A stretch of 64,000 nucleotides of DNA. Origin: Mesodorylaimus sp. YZB2_4. Lineage: Eukaryota > Nematoda > Enoplea > Dorylaimida > Dorylaimidae. Within the stretch, counting starts at the first letter, position 1. The number at the start of each line of letters is the position of its first letter. Made by a program: the position numbers and the translations under genes. Below the pieces are notes generated by a model, which was not told the DNA's origin, ran no database searches, and was given only the letters and a program-made list of their open reading frames with translations. The stretch covers positions 1-64,000 of the forward strand of contig JASANH010001214.1 of assembly GCA_030248295.1 (NCBI GenBank). Direction: 5' to 3'. Positions 43,980 through 55,700 of the stretch are shown one piece after another.

Positions 43980-46530
43980 AGACTATGTGATATACCTGTA
44001 CCTGTACTGACTACGTGTTCTCCTCGTTTGGTCCCCGCTGCGCGTCTTATTCTTCTGTTATTGTCCCTGTGAGCGTGGCTTGAGATGAGGGGTGGAGTGG
44101 GCGAGGGCTGGAGATATGCTACGGGTGGGCGTGAGGCAATATCACTATTTGGACAATCATTTAGCTCGCTGATGTCTATTGCTTATTTGGCAGTCCTTTG
44201 TTATTTATTGTTTCTGCTATTCCTATGGTTGGCATGTAAAGTTGGCTGTTTTTGAGTTATTTCTTCAGTATCGCGTGGACTTTGAACTGCGAAGTTATGG
44301 CAGGTCTGACAGAAAATGTGTAGAGGCGGGACTCAAACCACCTATGTAGTTTTCAAAGCTTATATTAGCCGGCATCTGCTTCGGGTGTAGTTAATGTCAC
44401 CGCGCCAGAATTCTTCTGTAGACGCGGCATAAAAAACAAAAGTTGTTGATCCGAGATGATGATCTGGTGAGGTGATGAAAATAAATTTTAGACAAATCAG
44501 GGTGAAGACGACAGAACTCTATTGCTGTAGTATAATCACATCCCCATTCCCCATTCAATGTCAGTCTGACTTTATCGCATAGGCGACCAATTCGTACGGA
44601 GCAATATTGTGCTTACTTGTAATCCGTAGGTGCGAATTTGAAATCCTATAGCCCCTTGATTTTTATCCTCAGGGTAAAACTGCTATGTCAAGTATGAGTA
44701 CCTGCGTCATAACATGTTATGAGCGCCCATTGTTTGATTTTCTGTTTATAACTTTGTCCTCCCTCACCATTGTTATTCCTATCATTAACAAATTTGCCCG
44801 TGATTAGGGCCATACCACTAAAGCAGACCTAATAGTAAATGCTAACAGTGTACATTATATAGCGGACTTGCTTAAAATCCTGTAAGCCCCCTGACATGCC
44901 CCTTCCAGTGTCGAGCCCCTGTTTCTTTCCTGTTCTTGTTTTACCACAGCAGAAACGCACTTAAGGTCGAAGGAACTTATCACTCAAGAAATGATATGGG
45001 TGCCTGGCCGCGAGTCGAACAATACTCGCTGATAATGTGAGCTGTGAGCTTTTATCACCTAGGCCTGCCTTGCGTCTGGTGACCAGTAACAACCTGTCAA
45101 AGTGCTTCAGTCCCTGCAGCAGGAGAACCATAGTATCACAGTGCCTACCTCCGTCTTTTACGCTGGACATAAGCACTATTTGCTCGTGCATGCAATACCT
45201 TGTTTCTGCTGCTAACTCTGTCAAGTGAGGGGAAAATCAATATATAAAAAATTCATTTTTTGTGCAAAAAGTCTCGAATGCAAAGGAGACACTGCTGCTA
45301 GTGCTAGTGTAGGAGCTTTACCGGCCTCGTGACCTGGTGGGTTAGGCGTCCTGCCTCTCACGCCAGGTGCGCAGTTACGGGCGAGTGTTCGACTCGCGGG
45401 CCGGTAAATCATTTCGTGTAAAATGTGTCCCTTCTCCCTCGAGTGCGCAGAAGCGTTTGCTGATGTGGTAAGACATGAACATGAGCTAGTGGGCCGTACT
45501 CGCGGAGAGGCGTGGATAAAGCATGCATATTTGTCACGAATCTGCATTTGCTGACAAGTCAGAGGCCCCAAACTTTCTGAATTAGGAAGTTACTATAGAG
45601 TTATCGAATCTTAGATTGACCTTCCATAAAGCTCCAAGCGAGCTGAAAAAGTTATGGCGCATCACATTTACGGGTAGTGCCCTACCTTGCCTCATGACAA
45701 AACAAAATCAAACCGTCTTCTATGTAGATCAATCTATTTCGAATCGCCCTTTTTACACCTTTTTTTGGAGAATTCAAGAAACTGCGTTTTTATAGCCGTA
45801 GAAACTGTTGCTCGTGATTGATATCCTTCCTGGCCTCTGTAAGAAAGGGCGCCAGGAATATCTAGAATTGAATAACAAACCGCCATTCTCTGTGTCATCC
45901 TCTCCTCTGATTTCCAGGGGTGGATTCACAAAATCTTCTCGAGCCATGAGTACTTCCAGGCCATTGGTGCGAAGCTGGTGAGTTCGTGAGTGCCACACAA
46001 ACTGCCTGCGCAGAGATGGAAATGTAAAATTTCCTTTAACTATGGTATTTCATATGTTTCTGAGTTTGCAACCTGCCTTTTTAAGACCTTGATTCGGGTC
46101 CCCGAGGTAGCATTCCAGTTTGGGTTACTAACCTCTGCACCACTGTTTAGCAGGTATAGTCCATAGTTAGGACTCCAACACACTTAGTGAACTTTATGTA
46201 GTCGGCCGCCGGTACAGCACACTTCCGCTACCAATGATTGGCAAAGGTAAATGTTATTTTCTTTACCTTCACTAGATCCAACTTTTGCCAAAACAAACTT
46301 GACTATGTCACTGCGAAGCCATGCATGGTCCAAAAGTCAACTGCAAAGACTGATATACTTTAGTTTGCGACAGTTGTTTCGAAATGAATGTGTCATTTAT
46401 CACTTCGCTTTTGCTTTTTGCTACCCTCGAGCTTTCCACGCTTCACTGATCGTGAGTCTTCTACTCTGCTCGTGGCTGTCCGTAGCCATTGTCTTATCCC
46501 GAGACGAGAGCGCGCCCTGAGAATTTTTCG
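43980..46530. other. Intergenic with tRNA-like repeats
   Basis: No gene recognised. B-box-like sequences occur near 44325 (minus, GGTTTGAGTCCCGCC) and 45010-45040 (minus, TTGTTCGACTCGCGG), the latter sharing its T-arm with the tRNA-like element at 45313-45402. Open frames here are short. Confidence 0.35.
45313..45402 (+). repeat. tRNA-like element (type II tRNA-derived, CTCTCAC family)
   Basis: ACCGGCC at the start pairs with GGCCGGT at the end as an acceptor-like stem. There is an A-box-like GACCTGGTGGGTTAGGC, a central CCTGCCTCTCACGCCAGG, an extended variable region, and a well-paired T arm GCGAGTGTTCGACTCGC. The anticodon stem has mismatches, so a functional tRNA is doubtful. A relative lies at 37710-37790 on the minus strand, which favours a SINE-like repeat. 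Confidence 0.45.
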
Positions 46531-47206
46531 ATGGCCTACACAGGATACACGTTCATTATTCTTCTGGTCACTGCATTTCTTTCGTCAGTGAATACTCGGC
46601 CTAATGTCCAAGAGGCTAGCGAGCAGCAGCCGGAACAATATAATGAATGGCAGGCGGCTTGGCAAAACTTGCGAGCCGCTTTCCGAAATGTAGGAAATTG
46701 GTTCGTGAGGCAGTATCGCACTGTGCAAAATTGGTTCGCCAACAGCAGGCAGGCAAGAAGACTAAGAGGTCTTCCTTAGACTGCCTATATAAAGCTCGTT
46801 CTCTGTCCGTTTTAGGAACTTGAAAGAAAAGTTCAAGATATGGTGAACTTTCTTGGTCAAGTCAAGGAAAACATTAACACGCTTGTACAAGGCGCTGGAT
46901 CACAACTCCAAGCGGCTCTTCAAAATGTCAACAATTATTATAATGATGTGGTACAATTTCAACAAAAGGTAAGTCCCAGCAAGCTAGTGTATTCTTTCCC
47001 GTCATAAGCAGAAAAATTCTGACTTTCAGCTACGTTCCGATGTTTCGGCCAGTTTCCAACAATTGGAGGATGAATGGCAAGGGAAAGTGCGAACCATGTA
47101 CAACTCGGGATTGGACAAAATTGTGGGTGCTGCCGAAGCTGCTAAAATGGAAGTTAGACAAAGGGATCCAGAAGTAACTCCTGTGATCACTAATAGCACT
47201 GCTTAA
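46531..47206 (+). CDS. Small secreted amphipathic-helical protein, paralogue 1 (183 aa)
   Basis: Exons 46531-46752, 46816-46968 and 47030-47206 join in phase 0. The first intron has a GC donor (CAG/GCAAGA) where the paralogue has GT. Signal peptide TGYTFIILLVTAFLSSVNT. The mature protein has a conserved N block (EWQAAWQNLRAAFRNVGNWF, VRQYRTVQNWFANSRQ) and then long helices (LERKVQDMVNFLGQVKENIN, LQAALQNVNNYYNDVVQFQ, LRSDVSASFQQLEDEWQGK) with hydrophobic residues at 3-4 spacing and no Cys. This resembles the general design of exchangeable lipid-binding apolipoproteins (apolipophorin III-like), but that is inference from composition only; I recognise no family. Copy 2 follows 770 bp downstream with the same exon structure. 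Confidence 0.7.
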
Positions 47207-47973
47207 TGGGCCTCTAGCTTTTGTTGTCGCCAAAACTTGCTTTTTGAAGAATATGACACAATATATTTTTGTTTAGCTTTGATACACAAATTGAATTATT
47301 TTACGAAATTTTTTTCGTTAGTCGTGTGATACACTCACTGTTCATTACTGGGGATGCCGACGGAAAAAAACATCAGACCAAATCGTGAGATGAAGACTCC
47401 CGAAGGCCTCGTGCCTGATCTAAAGTATACTGTAAAGGCAATCGTAAATGTGGCACGTTCAGGCCCAAAAAATCGTGGGCAACGGCGTTTGTAGACATCA
47501 CAACAAACCTCTGGGCTTATCAGGGCGTTATCAGTAATAACCAGACCTTCTGCTGTAAAGTATTTCGCAGAATGAAAGCACGACTCATGAACATCACTAT
47601 GTGTTTCTGCTCCATTGCCTTGCTGTAATGAAGAAAACATACGAGTATCTTACTCACACACCACAGGTGTGCTCAAGTGCACGTGCGTCATGCTGCATGT
47701 CTATGCCACTTGAGAAAACAAAACAGAAAACCAGCCTATCCTCGCCCTAAGTTCGATCTTTTTACGCGAAGTGAGGATATCTCGTGGAAGCACGTGAGCT
47801 CTTGCTAGGCCCTACTGTGCAAAGTCAAGATAACAAATGAGTTCAGCTTTCTCCGTTTCGAGTTTGGTTGACAAAGTTGCAGCAGTCACTACTAGCAACG
47901 AGCACAGCCGAGAGTGGTGCCGAGAATTTCCCTCAACTCGTTCTACCTCTTCAACGTGTCTATCGCTAGAATC
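47207..47973. other. Spacer between the tandem secreted-protein genes
   Basis: It holds the 3' region of paralogue 1 and the promoter of paralogue 2. No further gene is visible; short frames only. Confidence 0.4.
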
Positions 47974-48672
47974 ATGTCCAAAGTTTGGATTATCTTTCTG
48001 CTGTTTGTAGCCTACGCTACTGGAGCACCGTCCGCACAGACTGACGGTGGTCAATCTAGACCAGGGTATAGCAGTGGAAACGAATGGCAGTCAGCCTGGG
48101 GCAATATACGAGCTGCTTTTCGAAATGTTGGTGATTGGTTCACTCGTCAATATCAGAATATTCAAGGATGGTTTGCTGGCAGCCGCCAGGTGCGTCTTAC
48201 AAAGCTGCTCATGACAATATGAGTAAAAATGAGTAATTTTTAGGAATTAGACCAAAAAGTGCAAGATATGATCAACTTTTTGGGCCAAGTAAAAGCCAAC
48301 GCTAACACGCTAGCTCAGGGGACCAGTCAACAATTTCAGTCATCCTTGCAAAATGTTACTAGATACTACGACGACGTAGTACAATTCCAGAACAAAGTAA
48401 GTGATGGGCTCGTATATATTTTGGGAAAGGTCTCCATATACTTCTCCTGTGGTGTCAATGTTTTCTCTTCGTTTGGTTCACTGTTCTAATAATTCCAATT
48501 TTAGCTGCGCTCAGACACCACGTCGAATTTCCAAGCTCTCCAAAACGAGTGGCAGAGCAAAGTGCAGACAATGTACAATGGTGGATTAGACAAGATTGTC
48601 AATGCTGCCCAATCAGCCAAGGCTGCCGAAAGACAAAATGGTGGCAATGCGGGTGGTCAAAGTGGCAAGTAA
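47974..48672 (+). CDS. Small secreted amphipathic-helical protein, paralogue 2 (178 aa)
   Basis: Exons 47974-48189, 48244-48396 and 48505-48672, all GT-AG and phase 0; exon 2 is exactly 51 codons in both paralogues. Signal peptide SKVWIIFLLFVAYATGAP. The mature part matches paralogue 1 closely in the N block (EWQSAWGNIRAAFRNVGDWF, TRQYQNIQGWFAGSRQ) and in exon 2 (VQDMINFLGQVKANANTLAQ). The C terminus differs, being Gly/Asn/Gln-rich (RQNGGNAGGQSGK) instead of charged. The ATG follows a possible trans-splice acceptor (cgctag) by four bases. Function unknown. The pair is probably co-regulated, being tandem and 770 bp apart, though not close enough to be called an operon. Confidence 0.7.
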
Positions 48673-49295
48673 TCAAACATGCGGATAAGATCAAGATAGT
48701 ACTTGTACTGATTGTAGGCTGATCCTGGATTGATTAAGTGCTTGTGCTGCTGCCAAGTCTGGACTGCACTGTATCACCTGCAAATCACGTGATATTTTCT
48801 GGAGATACGTGCATACTTTTGTACCCTACTGTAATGCTTGCCTTATTCGTAGATGCCGGAGTAAAAGAGTGCCAAGAGTCTGCCTCCAAGCAGACTACTG
48901 AGAGTGTAATACACTGACTTACGAGTTATGTCTTGCCAAATCCCAAAAAGCTATCACAGTAGTACTGATACAATTTGGGACCAGGCTTTTTGCAATCAAT
49001 GCCATTTTATATCCGGCGTCATTGCAAAACATGCTACTCCAAAATGTCCCCCAGAAAAGGCATTAAGACATTTTGACACTGAATATTCCAGTTTGTCTGC
49101 GCGCACTCGTCCCTCGCCCAGGATTCGTCGTCGGCTGGCACTTATTGATCCAGAAAGGCAAAGACCGACTGCCTCTACCCGCATAGAAACGAGCCTAGCA
49201 TTGTCGTTCCATCGCTCGGAAACGACACGTCGTAATATTGCCAGTCGATGGACAGACATAGTCACTCGTTGTTCTGACACAGAATTTTAGTGGAA
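48673..49295. other. Intergenic, promoter region of the ion-channel gene
   Basis: Nothing coding recognised; the 120-codon frame at 48928-49290 has Arg/Ser-rich, non-domain composition and ends where the channel leader begins. The acceptor-like agaattttag at 49281-49290 lies five bases before the channel ATG. Confidence 0.35.
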
Positions 49296-52200
49296 ATGTG
49301 GAAAAAGAATTGGTTTTTGTATTTGCTCCTCACTTTGTGCATTTTTTGTAAGTAATTTCAATTTTTGTGATTTGAAAATGCCCAATTTTGAAATAAATAA
49401 CTTTGCAGTATGTCGCGATTGCAATGGGTCAGAATCGAGTTTGATAAACTTTCTCTTGGAAGGATATGACAATCGGGTGCGCCCCTTGGAAAACACTTCG
49501 GATACTGTTGTCGTTACTGCACAGGCCACCATGAAGAAACTGCACGATGTGGTAAGCTTTGTTTTCATCCTTCTTCCTCATCCTGTTCCGTCGCTCATCG
49601 CTTTTGCATGGTTGCATGGTGGGATGTTAAAAAAGGGTAAAATTCAAATGTGGCTGGTTGGAAGAGGTCGTTCGGATTTGTGGTTAGGGGACACTTCATT
49701 TCAAGAAAGGAGTAAGGAGGAGTGCTGCCTGACCAGAAGTTGACTTTGACCAGTTAGTTGTCCTGACTTTTACGAAAGGAGACACTGGTGTCAATCTGCA
49801 CATGGACCTTGGCTTCATACATACACCATCTACTTTTATGTCCAGATAAAATTTTGTCTCCGCAATAGACTTTTCTCGGCTTACTCTTAGGACGAAGCAC
49901 ACGGCGAGATAACGACAGTCATGTGGTTGAAACTGGTGAGTTATATAATCTGTTTCTGTAAGTTTTTCTAATCTGAATTTTTTGTTTAGACATGGTTCGA
50001 TGATTTCTTATCGTGGGATTCAGAAACAGAAAACATCACAGGACCAGTGCGACTATCAACAAGCTCTGTTTGGAAACCTGACATTGCTGTGCTCAATTGG
50101 TAAGATTTTCTCATTGTCAGATACTGCATCAGGAGGGGGCATGACAAAAGAGTCTTGAAGCATTTGGTGTCAGTCGGTAGCAAAATTCAGTACGCATGCG
50201 AAAAAGTTGACCACGTTGTCATTTCAACGTTGCTGGTGGTCACTCATTCCGTTTTTCATGGGGATTTGTTGGCCGCGACGACACTCCTTTCATGCTGTTG
50301 TCTTGTTTTGAGGAATCGTCTCGTTTTTCCATGTCTCGGATCAGCCAATCAAATTATTTTCCTACACTCTTTCAGAATCTGATGTTGCAAGGTAGGCTGA
50401 CCGTGTCCCCTGTGTAAGCAGCATTCCTGGGCGGGAGATCGGTACTTTTCCGAGTGGACATGGAGTGGGAGTCGATGGTGGGGATTTAAATCCCTGCACC
50501 GTGTTAGAAGGTAAATACCCAGTTGCGCCGACTCTTAATTGCGCCGCTTTGAGTTGCGCTGGTGACTAGCTGAGCTATTATCTAAGGTAAAATTTACTTT
50601 TGTATTTGTATATCAGTATACACAGACGCTTATTTATGATTCATAGACAAATCAAAAATTAAAAAGGTATGTACGGTTATTATCTTACCAGTCAAAGGGT
50701 AGCTCACATACATGCTTCCTACTCATTGCCAAGTATGCTTTTAAATTGAATCCCATTTTAACTTCTTTTGAAAGGTGTGCTCAAGGTCCATGTTTACGAA
50801 ACCAATAATAGCAATTCGGGGGCCAGCGCACTTGGGACGTGGCGCAAATAGGTCAGCGCAACTATAAATGGCGCAATCAAGAACGGCTCAACTGACATAC
50901 ACCCGTTCTTTGACTCATCTTCGTAATGCTAATGCTAATTCTTTTTTTAGTGTCCGAGATTGCACAATTCGTCCACACGAGCAAGTAGTTGTTGAGTCGG
51001 ATGGTCTGGTGTCCATGCTCGCCTCAGTCACCGTCACTTCGTCCTGTCATCTCTATTACGGTTGGTTTCCATTCGACAAGCAGGAGTGTGTGCTGATTTG
51101 GGGAAGTCTATCCTACGATGGCTCACTCTTGGACTTGGATTATTACGACGTGTTTAGATTGGATGAGTTTCGATGGGATGTACGTTGGGAAGTGACAGGT
51201 AGGACGTGCTTGTGGACTTGGTATGGATATGTGATGGGCGCCTCAGCGCGTCCCTGAACCACCACACTAGATACTTCAGATATTGCAATCTTAGATGGTT
51301 GATGTAGGGGTAGACAGATTCCTAGCACTGTAGATTCACTGGACCAACTCACATCTGCGCTCGGGTCATGATAGCAAAATGCGGAGGGCTCGTCAGGGCT
51401 CGAGCCTCAACTCTGCAAAACTGCTGAGTTTTTGTGTTCTCGCGCGTTTGAGTGTGAAGCAAGCAAGCATGCCCGCTGACGCTATTCACTCGCAGGTGGG
51501 GGTGACCCTGACCGGGTCAGGATAGGATGGGTCTAGAAGCTCTACAAACATAATTATGGACTTTCCGCCATGCAGAAAACTGTATCTCGCTTCAGCGTCC
51601 ACTTTGCAAGCGGCAAGTGTCCGCCAAATCGACCTCACATTAAGAATCCATTAAACCTACTTCTTTGCATCTAAAATTCGAAAAATCCATCTAGAATTTT
51701 TCTTTCAGGGGTCAGCATTGAGAGACGCGTGGATGAAACACTCGATAGTAGTCTCGATGATATCCAAACTTTTCCGAAATTGATCATGACAATCAGATTT
51801 GAGCGATTGCCCAAACCATACGTGATTGGTTTCTTATTTCCTTGCTTTATCTTCTGCATTCTCATATTGCTGCAATTCTCGTTGACTCCTGATAGCCAGG
51901 AGAGAATAATCTTAAGCAAGTGCTTATTTTCTACCCGTCAAGTGACTCGTTGATTGGTCCCTTATTTTAGGTGTGGGCACTTTGCTTATGATTACAGTTT
52001 ATGGACTGTTCATGACTGGCATGGGGTCGAAGCCTTGGCGAGCCGTCTCATTTCTCGGTAAGGAGATTGCGTGTGGACTTTGGTGCAGTGATGACCCTGG
52101 TTTGCTTACAGGGGCGTACTTCCTTTGCATTCTTGTGGCCGCTGCCATCACTCTAGCCATCAGCATCTGTGTGGTCAACCTGCATAAGAAACGATACAGC

Positions 52201-53330
52201 GTGGCGAGGTTGAGAGAACAGGTATGTCCCTGTCAAAGATCGATTGCCCTGTGGGAGGGGGTATGGGGCAGCGTATCGAGCGACCAACGAAGGCAACTGC
52301 TCCGTATATGAGGCGCCTGGTTAAGGCAACCACATACACTACATACCTTCTCCACAGGCCAAACGCACCTACGACAAGTAGCAGGTATTTTCAGCGTAGG
52401 TATGTGGGACACAGCCGTGGCTATAAATACTGTATGATCCCAAGTGATAATAAGCCTGGGAATCTGAAAAACTGATTTTTCTCATGAGTTTGAATGGATT
52501 GATGACTCATTCTTTTGAAGCGAAGACAAAAGGAGCGTGCTTGATTTGTTGTGACTCGAAAGCTCCTTGAGGATTCGTAGTTGATTTAGAGCTTGGCGAA
52601 AAGGAGCTTGTACGACATCTGACTAATTTTGAATATAAAAAAGCACTTTTGCGAGCATTGTGACTCGCCCTTCGATCAGTCTGACTTTCGTATATTTGGT
52701 TAATAGATGCAATTTTAGATTAATCTAGATATAATCGGATTGTCCAATCCAAGCCGACCCAGTGCTGAGCTAAAGGTGTATTATGCTTAGCTAAGGTTGT
52801 ATATGTTTCTGGGAACAGCGCAGTCACAAAAAGAGGTCCTCATAGCGGCGATGCCAGCCCAAATTTTTAACTGAGACTCTCGTTTTCAGGCTCAAAAAAT
52901 CTTCTTTCAATGGATTCCCAGATTACTTTGTATGGAGCCATTAGCAGAGTCGAAGTGGCGACGCAAATCGCTCTTCAAAACAACCGTCCGTCCCAAAGAT
53001 AAGCGTGAAGCAACTCGAGAAGGTCAAGAGCTACTCGAATTGACGAAACAGCGCGCAGAACGCCAACAAGCCGGCTTGACATTGGGCGATCTGGATGGCA
53101 GTAGCGACGAAGTGAAACCAGTGGCTGAAGAGTTCAAAGTAGCGTTTGCCTGGATGGAAATGATAAGAACTGTCAGGGAAATCTTATTCCGAATCGATAA
53201 GCAAATGGCTGATGAGAGATCAGACGAATGGAAATACGCTGCTAATGTGACGGATAGGCTTGGGTTTTTGTGCATTACTGTGTATTTGCTTGTTGCCCAC
53301 TTGGTTTTACTTGTTGCCGCATTGCACTGA
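49296..53330 (+). CDS. Cys-loop ligand-gated ion channel subunit (nicotinic-receptor-like), 498 aa
   Basis: Eight exons: 49296-49347, 49409-49551, 49891-49935, 49990-50099, 50951-51198, 51709-51915, 51971-52221 and 52890-53330, phases consistent. Intron 6 uses a GC donor (TTAA/GCAAGT), which alone restores RIILSVGTLL. Signal peptide 1-17; ligand-binding domain with MWLKLTWFDDFLSWD and VWKPDIAVLN, as in nAChRs; the Cys loop C149-C163 (CHLYYGWFPFDKQEC) with exactly 13 residues between the Cys; TM1 238-258, TM2 265-284 with Glu at -1' (SQERIIL), suggesting cation selectivity; TM3 314-338; a long cytoplasmic loop; TM4 at the end. The vicinal Cys pair of loop C that defines alpha subunits is absent, so it is a non-alpha or divergent subunit. 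The native ligand cannot be told from sequence. It acts in nerve or muscle plasma membrane as part of a pentamer. Confidence 0.9.
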
Positions 53331-54329
53331 ATATTGGGCGTGCGTGGGCTCCAGTTAGTGCATGGCAGTTTTATTTATGCTTTCCGGGCTAGCTTTTGAA
53401 TGCTTTTTTAAATAAATTTAGCTAAATTTTTAGCTTTTAAATTAAATTTAAATTTAGTACTGTAAGCTTGTAAATGTCTCATTTCTTCTTTTAGCCCTTC
53501 GGTAGCTGGCATCTGACCCTGGTTGTTTACGCAATCGATGCAAGTCGTAGTCAGTATGCTGTGGTGGTCATCAGAATTTTGAATTTTCAGGGGCTTCGTT
53601 TTCATGCCGATGGCCCTGACTTGGCCGAATCGAGATGTTGCTTCTTTGAGCTCTCTTTCACTTGCTTGATCTAAGATCTTGAATGTTCCATCCATACGCT
53701 GCGTGCACGAATGGAATATTCAAGGACGGATGAATTTGGGTGAAAACTGATGGGTACGATCACAATAAATTTGATTCGAAAGCTATTGGCCATGGATAAG
53801 TTGGGCATGACTTGAATTAAGGTCCCGTACTAAATCTCACTAGCATCCGTCCCTGCCAGAAAGCTTACCTTACCTTCTAGTGGGTCGCGTGGCTTCGGTC
53901 ATACGGGTATAGTATGGACGGTTAGCCACGACGCGGTTTGATGCACGCTTTCTTCTGTACTTTACCCTTGTAGTCGAGTGATCATGTGAAAGTTGCCTCG
54001 TGTTTGAACGACGGTGCTATCTTAGAGCATCACGATGCAGAGGCTATGGACGCAGACAGCACCAAGCTGCAGACAGTAGATGGGTCGTAGGTCAGTGTCC
54101 TCCTTGCTTTTATTCAGATGTGAAGGCTGGTGGTCCAGAAGGAACCAAAAACCAAAAAAAAAAACGGTGTAAGGAATTCAGAGAGCCACCTCGAAATAAG
54201 GGCATAGGTCCTACAAAAGTTCCGCTTGTTGATCGGAAGATGTCTTCATGTTAAAACAGGGGCAGGCTAATGAGCAGCACCATGTCCCGCAGCGTCCCAT
54301 CAAAGAACTTCAAACAACCCGCTGATACG
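53331..54329. other. Intergenic, 3' flank of channel gene
   Basis: AATAAA at 53411-53416 is a plausible poly(A) signal for the channel mRNA. The short frames at 53408-53695 (minus) and 54000-54254 (plus) show nothing recognisable. Confidence 0.4.
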
Positions 54330-55700
54330 ATCTACTGCATTGAAGAGGATGCACAAGTTTGGCATGATCACTACTCGAACGCGTATATTTGCTAAGATCG
54401 AATAACCAGTAAATAAAAACACGATCATCAAGCACACATGTCTTGATCGCATTCGCTTTGTCATCTATTCCTCTGGGGAAGATCTTCTTCGTCTCGTCAC
54501 TTCTTCCGTCCTTTCTCAACCGTACTGCCGCATCGTTCAGTCTTCTCTTGCTTCTCACGCAGAATGTACCGCTGTAGAAAAATGAGCACAGCGGTGATTT
54601 GGATAACTGCCGCGACGATCATGCCGATCGAGACCCACACGATCAATGGCGTCGATTCAGAGGAGCCAGATCCTCCTGGACTCACTCCTGGCCCGATGTT
54701 CGGGTTTGCTGAAGACACGCTTGAGGATGGTTTCGCCTTGGATTCTGAGATGGGTGGCTTCGCCGAAGTGGTAATGGCATTCCTCGGGGCAGAGCTGACC
54801 TTGGTAGACGGCGACTTCGTTTCATTCAATTTGGTCTCACAGATGATGTGGGTGATGTTCGCTCTTGCGTCTTTCGTAACATTCTGATACGTGATCTTCG
54901 GCGGGTTACCTGGATTGAAAGAGAACCTCATCGCCGAATTACCCATGACAAAGCCTGTACAGGACTTGTTGCAATATGCATTGAACCACTCGCTGAAACA
55001 GGTGTCATCTTCTGGCGATTTCAGATTCAGCAGGCTATTTCCCGTATTTTTGCATAGTTCTTCAGCATGTGCGAAGCTCACTACGGATATTTCAACGTCC
55101 AAAATCATGGGATTACGATTGCTCGTATGGTGTGAACAATTTGTGGCAGCGGATCGCATCGATAGGAGAGAGATCACAGTGACGATCAGGAGAGCGTTGT
55201 TGATCGACGACATTCCTTAACAATATGAATAGATGGAGTTCAAAGAAGCCAACCACTCGGCACTGAAGCAGACGCACGACCAACTGGGCATGGGGTATTC
55301 TTAACTCGATACCTGCCCTGCCTGATCTCTGTTTCCAACGCATTTTTTAACTGGTGTCTTGTCTTGCCTATCAGGGTTTTTCACTCGGCAGAGTTTTATT
55401 TGCTAGGTACTTCATGCATCCAGCTGTTTCTCATCCTGCCATGCTGATATAATATGCTAATACTCATTTGTATCCCTGAGGGCCAAGTTTCACCAAATTA
55501 CAGGCAATACAAGCCCGCATGTTACGAGTGCACAAGTAACTTGCGTGTCACCAAAGTAAATGGGACCATTGACCCTAGTGTTAATTTGTCAATAGAACTT
55601 ATTGCACCAACGAGCGACCCAAAATGAACTACGAGGTCTCACAGTCGGTAAAAGAGGGCAGAGACTTGTAACTTGAATTGAATTTTCTAGGATTCATATC
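54330..55700. repeat. Right arm of inverted segmental duplication (partner 15110-16570)
   Basis: Reverse complement of the segment around copy 1 of the lectin-like gene, extending about 160 bp past its stop codon and about 490 bp upstream of its ATG to the ttgaattttctaggattcat border. It lacks the GATA microsatellite. Arms are separated by about 38 kb of unrelated DNA. Confidence 0.85.
54497..55213 (-). CDS. Type I membrane protein with short C-type-lectin-like domain, copy 2 (238 aa)
   Basis: Same length and frame as copy 1 (15675-16391). By eye the proteins differ at about eight positions: Ala to Thr in the signal peptide, Ala to Thr after KI, Thr to Ser in the Gly-rich stalk end, Val to Ala and Ala to Thr in the transmembrane helix, and three in the tail (D to Y, R to L, R to Q). 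All Cys and N-glycosylation sites are kept, and there is no stop or shift, so both copies look functional. The concentration of changes in the membrane and tail segments may reflect weaker constraint there. Confidence 0.7.
   Translation of the reverse strand: MSSINNALLIVTVISLLSMRSAATNCSHHTSNRNPMILDVEISVVSFAHAEELCKNTGNSLLNLKSPEDDTCFSEWFNAYCNKSCTGFVMGNSAMRFSFNPGNPPKITYQNVTKDARANITHIICETKLNETKSPSTKVSSAPRNAITTSAKPPISESKAKPSSSVSSANPNIGPGVSPGGSGSSESTPLIVWVSIGMIVAAVIQITAVLIFLQRYILREKQEKTERCGSTVEKGRKK

Noticed and set aside
45313-45402. Functional tRNA gene
   Set aside because: Acceptor and T arms pair but the anticodon stem has mismatches and a related degenerate copy exists; called tRNA-like instead.
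48928-49290. 120-codon frame directly before the channel gene
   Set aside because: Arg/Ser-rich, no motif, ends exactly at the leader acceptor; probably chance in non-coding DNA.
50377-50392. 16-base mini-exon AATCTGATGTTGCAAG in the channel gene
   Set aside because: It has an acceptor and donor, but inclusion creates a TGA after the preceding exon; direct splicing of 50099 to 50951 keeps frame and gives conserved sequence.
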